Positions 40,452 through 49,087 of a DNA stretch of 64,000 nucleotides are shown here, piece by piece. Below the pieces are notes generated by a model, which saw only the letters and a program-made list of their open reading frames with translations, did no database searches and was not told where the DNA came from. Made by a program: the position numbers and the translations under genes. The DNA is from Alphaproteobacteria bacterium UBA1301 (lineage in GTDB: Bacteria > Pseudomonadota > Alphaproteobacteria > Micropepsales > Micropepsaceae), in NCBI GenBank assembly GCA_002307725.1, contig DBUB01000010.1:496001-560000 (forward strand). Direction: 5' to 3'. The first letter of the stretch is position 1; every line of letters starts with the position of its first letter.

Positions 40452-43307
40452 TCAGTGGGCGAGGGCAACCGTCAGTTTCTTGCCGTCGTATTTCACGACT
40501 TTGTCCGGCGTGGCGGTGTCTTCGATACCGGTGCCGTGGCCGGTGCTGACCACCACGACCTTGAACGTGCGCTTTGCCAGCATGCCGGGGAACTTGCCCT
40601 TGCGCGGATCGATGGTGAGTTGGCGCTTCGCGTCGTTCCAATGGAAGGCGATGGTGGCATAGACGCCCTTCTCATAGGCGTAAGTGTCGTTTTCATCTTC
40701 ATACAGAACGAAATCACCGTTGGCGCCGGGATAGATGCGCAGCTCGATGGTCTCGGCCGGCTTTTCCGCCGCGTATTGCACGAACGGGCCCAGCGGCACG
40801 ATCGCGCCGGCCTTGACCAGCACCGGCATGGTGGTGATGTCCGCCGCCACCGTGATCTTCTGGCCGCCTTGGCTGGCTTTGCCGGTCCAGAAATCGAACC
40901 ACGACGTGCCCGCCGGCAGATAGACGTTGCGCGTCTTGCCGGCCACCGGCAGCGGCGCCGCATCGCGGGCATGCGCCGCGGGCGTCTTCCAATAAACCTG
41001 GGCGCGGAAGGCACCGAGCACGGCGTTGTTGGTCTCGAACTTGAAGGCGTAGTCCTTGCCCGCCTCAAGCCGCAGCGGCACCGTCCACGAACCCATGGAA
41101 TCGTAATTGTGGGCGACTTCCTTGCCGTCGAGATAAATCTTCTTCGGTCCGAAGCTCTTGAGGTCGAAGCGGTAGGTTCCCGAAACGGGCACGCTCAACT
41201 TGCCTTCCCAGCGCATCGAGAATTTCGGGCCGTGAATGAACTCCGGCCAGCCGGTGTACCAGTAGAGGTCCACGCCCGGTTCGATCGCTTCGTGGCAGAC
41301 CTTTTCCCATTTCTCGTCGCAGAAATAGGTGGCTTTGAGGCCCGGCTTGCCATCCGGCGTGCGGAAGTTTTCCGCCCCGACCAGAATGCTTTTTTCCGGC
41401 GGGCGGTGATACATGGCTTCGGTCACCGGTGCGACCATGATCGACGGCCCAAACAGGAACTGATCGCCGACGCCATAAGTCGCCTTGTCCTGCGGGAAGT
41501 CCATCGGCAGGCCGCGCATGATCGACGACCCGTTGTGGGTGATTTGCCATGCTTGCGAATAGATATAGGGCATCAGGCGGTAACGCAGATTGTCGAACTT
41601 GATCAGGGTCGGCGTGTGCTCACCGAACTCCCAGATCTCGCGCGGCGTTTCCGAGCCGTGGCTGCGGAAGATCGGCGCGAAGGTGCCGAACTGGAACATG
41701 CGCGTGTACAGTTCCTGATAGGCCGGGTCCTTGCCGCCGTTGGCGAAGACGCCGCCCTGACAGCCGAGCGAGAAGGCGCCGATGTCGAACGTCCAATAGG
41801 GAATGCCCGCCATCGAATGGTTGATGCCGGCCGGAATCTGTGCCGCGTAAACGCCCCAATCGGCACCGATGTCGCCCGACCATGTGGCGGCGGCGGCGCG
41901 CTGCTGTCCGGCGAAGGTCGAGCGGGTGAGAATGAAAACGCGCTTCTTGTCGGTGTCCTTGCGCTGGTTGTCGTAGATGCTTTCGGTCACTGCCAGCGAA
42001 TAGGGATTGAGATAGCGGGCGAACGATCCGAGCGCGTTGTTCTCGACCTTCTTCATCTCGTATTCGTGGGATTCCTTGGTCAGCGCATTGACGATGTCAG
42101 GCTCGGTCGAATCCATCCACCAGGAATCGTTGCCCTGGGCGAAGATGTTTTTGCGGACGTAATCCCAGAACAGGTCGTTGGCGGCGGGATTGTAGGCGTC
42201 GTAATACTTGAAGCCCGCCCAGCCGACCGGCGAATAGAGCCAGCCGCGCCTCGCCATATCCTTGTGGATTTCGGAAGCCGGGCCGAGGGCTTCCCAGATC
42301 ACCGTCATGGCGTGGAAGTGCATGGCGTGGAGTTCGTCGTACATCGCCTTGGGATCGGGATAGCGCTTGGGGTCGAACACCGTCGAGCCCCAGTTTTCGA
42401 GGCCGTCCCAATAGTTCCAGTCCTGGATGATACCGTCGATCGGAATATTGAGGTCGCGATATTTCTTGGCGACGCCAAGCAGTTCAGCCTGGGTGTGATA
42501 GTGTTCTTTCGACTGCCAATAGCCGTAGGCCCATTTGCCGTACATCGGTGCCGCACCGGTCAAATCGCGATAGCGCGCGATGGCATCGTCGATCGTGGGG
42601 CCGGCGAAAAAGTAATAGTCGACATTGTCGGCGACTTCCGACCATAGCGAAGCGCCCTTGGCGTCGTCGTTCCATAGCGTCTTCGAATAGTTGTCCCAGA
42701 AAATGCCGTAGCCATTGGTGGATACCAGCACCGGCGTCACCGCTGCGGTGTTGGCCTGGACGATCTTCGCCGTGTTGCCGCGCCAGTTAAAGACGCCGTC
42801 TTGGCTTTGGCCAAAACCGTAGATGCCTTCATCGGGCGTCAGCTTGAAGTCTTGGCTGACGTTGAAGGCATTCTTTTCTTGCGGCAGGCCGGTGGCGTGG
42901 AAGAGGGCGGAACCTTTTTCCGCCAGCAGCGTGTGGCCGTCAGGCGCAACGAAACGCAGAATGCCATCCTTGGTATCGAGCACGACTTTCAGCTTGCCGG
43001 AATCGAGCGTGACAGCGCTTTCACTTTGGCCAATTTTTAATTTGAGCTTGGGCAGCGCCGTCTGCACCACCGACAGGCTTTTCTTCTGATCGCTGCCGCC
43101 CTTGATCCACTTGACGACGCGTACTGTCCCTTCGCCGTAGAACTGTACCTTCACGTGGTAGTCGCCGCGATCGAGTTCAACGCCGTCCGCGATTGTATGC
43201 ACATCTGACGGTAACCTGACTGCCGGTGCCGCGTGCTTGGCGGCGGCGGGTGAGGCGATGAGGGCACAGGCGAACAGCATCGCCGATGCGAGATGTGCGG
43301 TTTTCAT
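40452..43307 (-). CDS. GH31 alpha-xylosidase-type enzyme with PA14 domain
   Basis: A 951-residue exported glycoside hydrolase (signal peptide 1-24, ending PAAAKHA). It has a GH31 N-domain (EGIYGFGQSQDGVFNWRG), a catalytic barrel with nucleophile Asp in WWMDSTEPD and acid/base Asp in TWSGDIGADW, and a PA14 domain inserted in the C-terminal part (YTGWPEFIHGP, GTYRFDLKSFGPKKIYLDGK). A C-terminal beta domain follows. GH31 enzymes with PA14 are typical alpha-xylosidases of xyloglucan loci. GH74, GH95 and GH35 neighbours support this substrate. It is periplasmic. The element GTCATATAAAT lies 43 bases upstream. Confidence 0.9.
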   Translation of the reverse strand: MKTAHLASAMLFACALIASPAAAKHAAPAVRLPSDVHTIADGVELDRGDYHVKVQFYGEGTVRVVKWIKGGSDQKKSLSVVQTALPKLKLKIGQSESAVTLDSGKLKVVLDTKDGILRFVAPDGHTLLAEKGSALFHATGLPQEKNAFNVSQDFKLTPDEGIYGFGQSQDGVFNWRGNTAKIVQANTAAVTPVLVSTNGYGIFWDNYSKTLWNDDAKGASLWSEVADNVDYYFFAGPTIDDAIARYRDLTGAAPMYGKWAYGYWQSKEHYHTQAELLGVAKKYRDLNIPIDGIIQDWNYWDGLENWGSTVFDPKRYPDPKAMYDELHAMHFHAMTVIWEALGPASEIHKDMARRGWLYSPVGWAGFKYYDAYNPAANDLFWDYVRKNIFAQGNDSWWMDSTEPDIVNALTKESHEYEMKKVENNALGSFARYLNPYSLAVTESIYDNQRKDTDKKRVFILTRSTFAGQQRAAAATWSGDIGADWGVYAAQIPAGINHSMAGIPYWTFDIGAFSLGCQGGVFANGGKDPAYQELYTRMFQFGTFAPIFRSHGSETPREIWEFGEHTPTLIKFDNLRYRLMPYIYSQAWQITHNGSSIMRGLPMDFPQDKATYGVGDQFLFGPSIMVAPVTEAMYHRPPEKSILVGAENFRTPDGKPGLKATYFCDEKWEKVCHEAIEPGVDLYWYTGWPEFIHGPKFSMRWEGKLSVPVSGTYRFDLKSFGPKKIYLDGKEVAHNYDSMGSWTVPLRLEAGKDYAFKFETNNAVLGAFRAQVYWKTPAAHARDAAPLPVAGKTRNVYLPAGTSWFDFWTGKASQGGQKITVAADITTMPVLVKAGAIVPLGPFVQYAAEKPAETIELRIYPGANGDFVLYEDENDTYAYEKGVYATIAFHWNDAKRQLTIDPRKGKFPGMLAKRTFKVVVVSTGHGTGIEDTATPDKVVKYDGKKLTVALAH

Positions 43308-43350
43308 GGGACCGGTTTTCCGTGTGTTGGGCGTGCAAAATGCGTCGTAA

Positions 43351-43361
43351 ATTTATATGAC
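43351..43361 (-). promoter_or_regulatory. Shared promoter element GTCATATAAAT (GH31 gene)
   Basis: The 11-base sequence GTCATATAAAT stands on the coding strand 43 bases before the GH31 start. Identical copies stand at similar distance before the GH95 and GH35 genes. TATAAA inside it may act as a -10 hexamer. Confidence 0.6.
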
Positions 43362-43477
43362 TATTGCAGGGAAGCGAAAACAAAAGTCCGCGATGACCCA
43401 CAGGTACCGTTTTTTGTGATGCCGGAATGGGCGCAACGTTTCGCCGCAGGCCTACGCCTAGATGGTCGTAACGGTAC

Positions 43478-43490
43478 CGGTAACATACCG
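43478..43490. promoter_or_regulatory. Candidate regulator site CGGTA-ACA-TACCG
   Basis: A 5-3-5 palindrome next to GGTACCGG, about 170 bases upstream of the GH31 start. It resembles the half-sites of the palindrome before the gntR gene. The gap 43308-43798 otherwise holds no gene that I can support. Confidence 0.4.
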
Positions 43491-43739
43491 TAAAGTTCTT
43501 GAATTGCCGAACATAACGGAGGTGGGGCTGGCGCGCAGTTACGGCACCGCGGTGACAAAAACACACACTCCGGGACAATGAGGTAATTCCTACACCATTG
43601 CTTTTCAGTGTACGACTTATCATACAAATAGTAGAAATTATGGCGCAATTGCGGCGGCGGGGATCCCGCCCTGACGAGACTGGTTGGTGCATACTCTAAG
43701 TGATGATTGGACGTCTCCTTCGAGAACACTGACCTAACT

Positions 43740-43771
43740 GACGAGGCGCGCAATCGCCTCGTCTTTTTTTT
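43740..43771 (+). terminator. Strong plus-strand terminator without an upstream gene
   Basis: A perfect 9-bp stem (GACGAGGCG) with loop CGCAAT is followed by eight or nine Ts. On the plus strand no gene precedes it within the gap that starts at 43308. It may end a small RNA. Confidence 0.75.
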
Positions 43772-43798
43772 ACCCCTATCGTTCACGCCCGCCTGCCG

Positions 43799-46063
43799 CT
43801 ACCGGCTCGGTTCGCCAAAAACGATGCCGCGGCCGTCGGTGGCGACGTAAACGCGTCCGAACACGTTCTTATCGGCGGCCACGCGGCGGAAGGCGCGGCC
43901 ATATTCGTGCGCGCTGTCGTTGACGCGCTGCCACGACTGGCCGTTGTCGAGCGAGCGGAAGATCGCGGTCGTGTCGCCGCCGGTGCCGATCGCGAACAAC
44001 GTCATGTCTTTGGCCTGCGGCGCGGCTTTGCCGAAGTCCATGTGGTGGACCAGGATGCCGCCGCCCGTCGCTGCGAAATGCTTGCCGCCATCGGTCGAAT
44101 GATAAAGGGCGCGCGCGCCAAGGAACCACAGATCGCCCTTCTTGTTCGGCGTGGCGAGCAGCGGGTTGATGTCCTCGCGCCGCGCCGGTTCGCGGGCATT
44201 GATCCCTTCCGGCAGTCCTGCCGTTTTTTCCGCCTTGAAGGTGACAGCGCCGTCGGTCGAGACAAACAGGGTGCCGCTGGCGTAATCGAGCGCATAAAAA
44301 CGTGCGGCATCGGCGCGGTCGGCGACGATCCAGCCGTGATGCGCCGGCAGGCCGCTCGCCTTGATCCAGGTCTTGCCGCGGTCGGCGGTAACGACCGGCT
44401 CGGGCGTCATCACCACGAAGCGCTGGCCGTCGGCCGAGACGATGATATTCGCGTCGATATAGGGATCGCCGTAATTGTAGCCGATCTTATCCTGCGGGAT
44501 TTCGATGTAGCCCGCCGGCAGCGGCGCCTTCAGCGGCGACCACGTTTTGCCGAAATCGGTCGAGTAGGCCAGCGTGTAGCTGACCGGTTTGTTGTGCTTG
44601 GAATGGGTGCCGCTGCGCACGATTACATTGGGCGCCTTCTCGGCGTAATCGATCGTGTTGGTGTTGCTGAACATCGGGTTCGACGTGATCGGCATCGATT
44701 TCGTCAGGTCGGTGTGCACGAAGCCGCCGATATCGCCGAAACCGCTGATCAGCGGCGCGCCCTTGGCCGGGCTCGTGAGCGTGATGACGGCGGTCTGCTC
44801 GATGCCATTGACCCATGGCGTCCACAGCATCGGCTGGCCGGTATCGGCGCCCGTCAGTTGATCGCTGCCGTAGACGGTCGCGCCGGTGGTGTAGCCGATG
44901 TGGTTTGAATCGAACGGATCGATGGCCAGGCCAGTGATCCACCAGCCGAAATCGGCCTCCTTCTCGCCCCAATAAAGAAACGGCACCGAAGCGACATCGC
45001 GCTTGGACAATTCGCGCAAGGATTGCCAATGGCCACCGCCGTCGGTCGAGCGGTAGATGGTGTCGGGGCCGCTGTTGCCGCCGATCGTCGCTACCACCAG
45101 TGTGCCATCATGCTGGCGGTCGAGGCTGAGGCCCATGAACCCGCCTTTGTCCGGCGAGATATTGGTCCATTTGCCGGTCTTGGTATCGAGCTTGTAGACC
45201 GCGCCATCGCTCACCCCATACGGACCCATGCTGTTGGCATAGGTGATGGTGAGCACGCCCTTTTTGTCGATCTGAGCCTGGCCGGGAAGAAAACTTGCCG
45301 GCGGTTCGCCCGGCACCGGCGCCCAGGTCCTGCCGGCGTCGTCGGAGCGATAGAGGTGATGCTCGCCGGGATCGGCAACGCCGACGAAGATCGTTTTGGT
45401 CGGCGCACCTTTCGGGTCACGGGCGGGGTCGAACACGACGAAGCTCAAACCAGCATAAGGGCGGGCGTGTTCGTCGGGGACCCCAAGGCCGGGCAGCGGG
45501 AAACTCGCCAGCTTCGCCCAGGTCGTGCCTTTGTCCGTGGAACGCTGCAGCCCATCATAACGCGAGGCGAAATAAAGGGTGGACGTGTTGCTGGGATCGA
45601 CCGCCAGACGCTCGCCGAGGTCGCGGCCTTCCTCATTGCCGCCCATGCGGAACGGCACCGGGATCACGTCCCAATGATCGCCGCGATCGGTCGAGCGCAG
45701 GATGGCCGCGGGAAAGGCGCGATAGGTGCCGACGGCCGCATAGACCACATTGGGATCGACCGGATCGGGTGCGATGCTCTCGATGCCGCGATAATTTGGC
45801 TGAGGGCTGTCATCCTGCAGCGGTAGCCAGACCTTCACCTTGTCGTCCCAGCGGTAAATGCCGCCCATGTCGGAGCGCAAATACGTGAGACCCTTTTCGA
45901 CGGGCGAGAAGACCAGCCCCGGCATGTAGCCGCCACCGCCGACCTTCACGGTCTTCCAGACGTAGTGGGTTGCGACATCATCCACCGCGGCCGCTGGGGC
46001 GATGAGTGCGATGAAACCTGCAATCAGCGCAACGCCGAAACGTGCGAACATCGATCCAGACAT
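43799..46063 (-). CDS. GH74 endo-xyloglucanase
   Basis: A 754-residue exported enzyme (signal peptide up to APAAAVDD) with the tandem seven-bladed propellers of GH74. The opening block GGGYMPGLVFSPVEKGLTYL, the first catalytic acid in RSDMGGIYRWD and the second in GFGDIGGFVHTD are all visible, as are many 'RSTDGG-HW' blade motifs. GH74 enzymes cut the glucan backbone of xyloglucan. ATG 46063 is chosen because AGGAGG lies seven bases upstream; the longer frame has no such site. It is divergent from the GH95 gene with only 86 bases between. Confidence 0.9.
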   Translation of the reverse strand: MSGSMFARFGVALIAGFIALIAPAAAVDDVATHYVWKTVKVGGGGYMPGLVFSPVEKGLTYLRSDMGGIYRWDDKVKVWLPLQDDSPQPNYRGIESIAPDPVDPNVVYAAVGTYRAFPAAILRSTDRGDHWDVIPVPFRMGGNEEGRDLGERLAVDPSNTSTLYFASRYDGLQRSTDKGTTWAKLASFPLPGLGVPDEHARPYAGLSFVVFDPARDPKGAPTKTIFVGVADPGEHHLYRSDDAGRTWAPVPGEPPASFLPGQAQIDKKGVLTITYANSMGPYGVSDGAVYKLDTKTGKWTNISPDKGGFMGLSLDRQHDGTLVVATIGGNSGPDTIYRSTDGGGHWQSLRELSKRDVASVPFLYWGEKEADFGWWITGLAIDPFDSNHIGYTTGATVYGSDQLTGADTGQPMLWTPWVNGIEQTAVITLTSPAKGAPLISGFGDIGGFVHTDLTKSMPITSNPMFSNTNTIDYAEKAPNVIVRSGTHSKHNKPVSYTLAYSTDFGKTWSPLKAPLPAGYIEIPQDKIGYNYGDPYIDANIIVSADGQRFVVMTPEPVVTADRGKTWIKASGLPAHHGWIVADRADAARFYALDYASGTLFVSTDGAVTFKAEKTAGLPEGINAREPARREDINPLLATPNKKGDLWFLGARALYHSTDGGKHFAATGGGILVHHMDFGKAAPQAKDMTLFAIGTGGDTTAIFRSLDNGQSWQRVNDSAHEYGRAFRRVAADKNVFGRVYVATDGRGIVFGEPSR

Positions 46064-46102
46064 TTTGCCTCCTGGGGCAGAGCCTTTCATTGCGGCACAT
46101 AA

Positions 46103-46113
46103 GTCATATAAAT
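46103..46113 (+). promoter_or_regulatory. Shared promoter element GTCATATAAAT (GH95 gene)
   Basis: The same 11 bases as at 43351 and 53912, here 36 bases before the GH95 start and within the short divergent promoter region shared with GH74. Confidence 0.6.
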
Positions 46114-46149
46114 TGGCGAACGACGCAATGCACTTATGGGGCTTCTCGC

Positions 46150-48537
46150 ATGCGACTCTGCCATACGGCTGTTCTGATCTTCGCTGCACTCGGTTTGTCC
46201 GGCGTGGCCTTCGCTCAACAGCAAGCCCTTACGCTGTGGTACGACAAGCCCGCCGCTGATTGGGAGCATGACGGCCTGCCGATCGGCAACGGTGCCATGG
46301 GAGCAATCGTCACCGGTGGTGTTGCCAGTGACGATATCCAGTTCAACGAGAAAACGCTATGGACCGGGGGGCCGGGTGCGGCCGGATATGATTACGGACT
46401 GCCGCCGCAAGCGCTTACAGCGAAGATTGCCGAGATTCAGGCGCACCTCAACAAGGACCTACAAGCCAAACCGGAAGACATCGCCGCGCTTCTTGGTCAT
46501 CCGCCGGTGTCCTACGGCGATTACCAGCCGTTCGGCGATCTGGTGCTCAAGTTTGCCGATGCGCCGGCGACAGCCTATCGCCGTTCGCTCGATATCAGAC
46601 AGGGGCTGGCGCACACGACCTTTGCGGCGAACGGAGTCCGCTACGAGCGCACTTATTTTGCGTCGTATCCGGCACACGTGATTGTGATCCGGCTGACGGC
46701 GTCGAAGCCCGGCAAGATCAGTTTCACAGCCACGCTCACCGCACCTGGCAACCGCAGCGTCACGCGCACCGTGCGCGCTGGACGTATCACCGAAGCGGGA
46801 GCCCTAAATGACAACGGGCTTCACTACGAAGCGCAGGCGCAAGTGATTGCCAGCGGCGGAGTACGCACCGATAACGCTGACGGCTCGGTGACGGTGACAG
46901 GTGCCTCAACGGTCGAACTGATCCTGTCGGCGGGCACGAACTATCTTTTGCATTACCCCGACTATCGCGGTCCCGATCCGCATGAAGGCGTTTCCGCTCG
47001 CGTTGATGCGGCGGCCAAGAAGCCCTATGCCGCGCTCGTTAAGGAGCATGTCGCCGATGTCGGCAAGCTGATGGGCCGCGTCACGCTCGATCTCGGTCAG
47101 AAGATGCCGAATGTGCCGACCGACGCGCTGGTGAAAGGCTACGGCAAAGGCGGCGGCGCTGACCGCGCGCTGGAAAATCTGTTCTTCCAATACGGCCGCT
47201 ACCTGCTGATCGCCTCGTCGCGCGCCGGATCGCTGCCAGCCAATCTGCAAGGGGTGTGGAACCCATCCACCACGCCGCCATGGAACGACGACTATCACGT
47301 CAACATCAATCTGCAGATGAACTACTGGCTGGCCGATGTCACCAACCTCGGCGAGACGATGGGGCCGTTCCTCGATTTCGTCGGTGCGCAGGTGGCGCCC
47401 GGGCGCGTCAGTGCCGCACGCATCATGGGCACCAAAGGCTGGACGATGTTCCTCAACACCGATGTGTGGGGCTACACCGGTGTGATTTCCTGGCCGACCG
47501 CATTCTGGCAGCCGGAGGCGGGTGCTTGGCTGGCTTCGCAAGTTTACGATCACTACCGCTTCACTGAGGACCGCAGCTTTCTCGACCACCGTGTTTATCC
47601 GGTGATGAAAGAGGCGGCCGAGTTGTGGCTCGAAGCGCTGGTGGTCGATCCGCGCGACGGCAAGCTGGTGGTGTCGCCGTCCTATTCGCCGGAGCACGGC
47701 AACTTTTCCGCCGGCGCGGCGATGTCGCAGCAGATCGTGTACGGACTATTTACCGATACCGCCGCCGCAGCCCGGATCGTGGGCGATACGGCATATGCGG
47801 AAAAGCTCGATACAGCGCTGACAAAGCTCGATCCCGGCCTCAAGATCGGCAAGTTTGGCCAGCTCCAGGAGTGGAAAGAGGACTGGGACGATCCCAAGGA
47901 CGAGCATCGCCACACCTCACACCTCTACGCGCTCCATCCGGGTTCGCAGATCTCGCCGCTGACGACACCGGCGCTGGCCGAGGCGGCGAAGATGTCGCTC
48001 AAGCTGCGCGGCGACAGCGTCTCCAGTCACGGCGAAGTCGGAACCGGCTGGAGCAAGGCGTGGAAGATCAATTTCTGGGCCCGTCTTTTCGATGGCGATC
48101 ATGCCTTTCAGCTTTACGCGCGGCTGCTCTGCGAAAACGCGATGGCGAACTTGTGGGATGGCTATGTCGCGGGGCCGCCGTTCCAGATCGACGGCAATTT
48201 CGGCGCCACAGCGGGGGTCGCGGAAATGCTGCTGCAGAGCCATGGCGGCGTCATCGACATCCTGCCGGCGCTGCCGAAGGTTTGGGCCGACGGCGCGGTG
48301 ACGGGGCTGCGCGCCCGCGGCGATGTCACAATCGATATCCACTGGCAGAAGGGACGTGTGCGGAGCTTTTCGCTTGTTGCCGGTCATGACGGCACGGTCC
48401 GGTTGCGCAGTTCGGCCTTTGCCGGGCACTTCAAGCTGGCAGACACGCGCGGCGGCCGTCCGATTCTGGGCGGTTCCGGGGTTGTCCGGACACTCTCAAT
48501 TGTGGCTGGACACCGGTATACGGTAAACGCTTTCTAA
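46150..48537 (+). CDS. GH95 alpha-L-fucosidase
   Basis: A 795-residue exported enzyme (signal peptide ending VAFAQQQ). The N-domain block DGLPIGNGAMGAIVTGG and QFNEKTLWTGGPG are GH95 hallmarks. The catalytic barrel has PWNDDYHVNINLQMNYW, whose two asparagines (N-I-N) assist the attack, and the acid Glu in SPSYSPEHG. FQIDGNFGATAG near the end is also typical. It would remove terminal fucose from xyloglucan side chains. ATG 46150 starts the signal peptide. Confidence 0.92.
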   Translation: MRLCHTAVLIFAALGLSGVAFAQQQALTLWYDKPAADWEHDGLPIGNGAMGAIVTGGVASDDIQFNEKTLWTGGPGAAGYDYGLPPQALTAKIAEIQAHLNKDLQAKPEDIAALLGHPPVSYGDYQPFGDLVLKFADAPATAYRRSLDIRQGLAHTTFAANGVRYERTYFASYPAHVIVIRLTASKPGKISFTATLTAPGNRSVTRTVRAGRITEAGALNDNGLHYEAQAQVIASGGVRTDNADGSVTVTGASTVELILSAGTNYLLHYPDYRGPDPHEGVSARVDAAAKKPYAALVKEHVADVGKLMGRVTLDLGQKMPNVPTDALVKGYGKGGGADRALENLFFQYGRYLLIASSRAGSLPANLQGVWNPSTTPPWNDDYHVNINLQMNYWLADVTNLGETMGPFLDFVGAQVAPGRVSAARIMGTKGWTMFLNTDVWGYTGVISWPTAFWQPEAGAWLASQVYDHYRFTEDRSFLDHRVYPVMKEAAELWLEALVVDPRDGKLVVSPSYSPEHGNFSAGAAMSQQIVYGLFTDTAAAARIVGDTAYAEKLDTALTKLDPGLKIGKFGQLQEWKEDWDDPKDEHRHTSHLYALHPGSQISPLTTPALAEAAKMSLKLRGDSVSSHGEVGTGWSKAWKINFWARLFDGDHAFQLYARLLCENAMANLWDGYVAGPPFQIDGNFGATAGVAEMLLQSHGGVIDILPALPKVWADGAVTGLRARGDVTIDIHWQKGRVRSFSLVAGHDGTVRLRSSAFAGHFKLADTRGGRPILGGSGVVRTLSIVAGHRYTVNAF

Positions 48538-48682
48538 GGCGAGACTGCCACAATTTGGTGGGGTGGCGTTGGTTAAGCGAATCTGCGCGAAACTGTCGCT
48601 GAACGGACTGCTATGATATTTTGAGCATTAAAAACGATAAAAAAAACATTTTTTGCACACATATACGAATTTAAGGTCATAA

Positions 48683-48696
48683 TGGTACCGGTACCT
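48683..48696. promoter_or_regulatory. Candidate operator TGGTACCGGTACCT
   Basis: A palindrome with a 12-base perfect core (GGTACCGGTACC), 390 bases before the receptor gene. Its TGGTA/TACC half-sites and spacing resemble the palindrome before gntR (59540-59555). Confidence 0.5.
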
Positions 48697-48790
48697 ATCA
48701 TCTGTTTGAATTTACAGCCTTAAGAAAACACTGCGGTACTTTTAGCGCACACGACCGCAATAAGGCGATTACGGCATTTCCTTGTCTTGT

Positions 48791-48803
48791 CGGTAAGCGC
48801 TGT
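48791..48803. promoter_or_regulatory. Candidate operator CGGTAAGCGCTGT
   Basis: These 13 bases recur exactly at 60754-60766, and AAGCGCTGT recurs before the GH35 gene (53905-53913). The centre AAGCGCT resembles LacI-family operators. Confidence 0.4.
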
Positions 48804-49087
48804 CCGTGGTAACGCAACCGTTATCGGAGATTTCGGGACTTGTGGTGCCCCTTGGACACGATGGCGATGAAATCTCCTAACGTGACGTGTCTGTTGGTAT
48901 CTGGGGCAGGGGAACTCAAACGGTAAAATCCGGAATGCGATCTGCGAGTAGCGCTGCAGAGGCAGAACTGGGCGTTTGAGGTTTGTCCGCCAGATACTTT
49001 GGATGGTGCTTCGCGGGCTCGTGAATTATCCGATCAATCGGATAAGTCCCGGCGAAGCATCTGGTAGAAAAAACTGGGAGGGCCTTC

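Larger units (their letters stand above)
48538..49087. other. Gene-free leader region of the TonB-dependent receptor gene
   Basis: No gene is supported here. The region is AT-richer than its surroundings near 48620-48680, which suits a promoter. It holds two candidate regulator sites (48683-48696 and 48791-48803). GGAGGG stands just before the receptor start. Confidence 0.6.

Noticed and set aside
40455..42647. 730-residue plus-strand frame
   Set aside because: Antisense shadow of the GH31 gene, produced by high GC at third codon positions; no signal peptide or domain.
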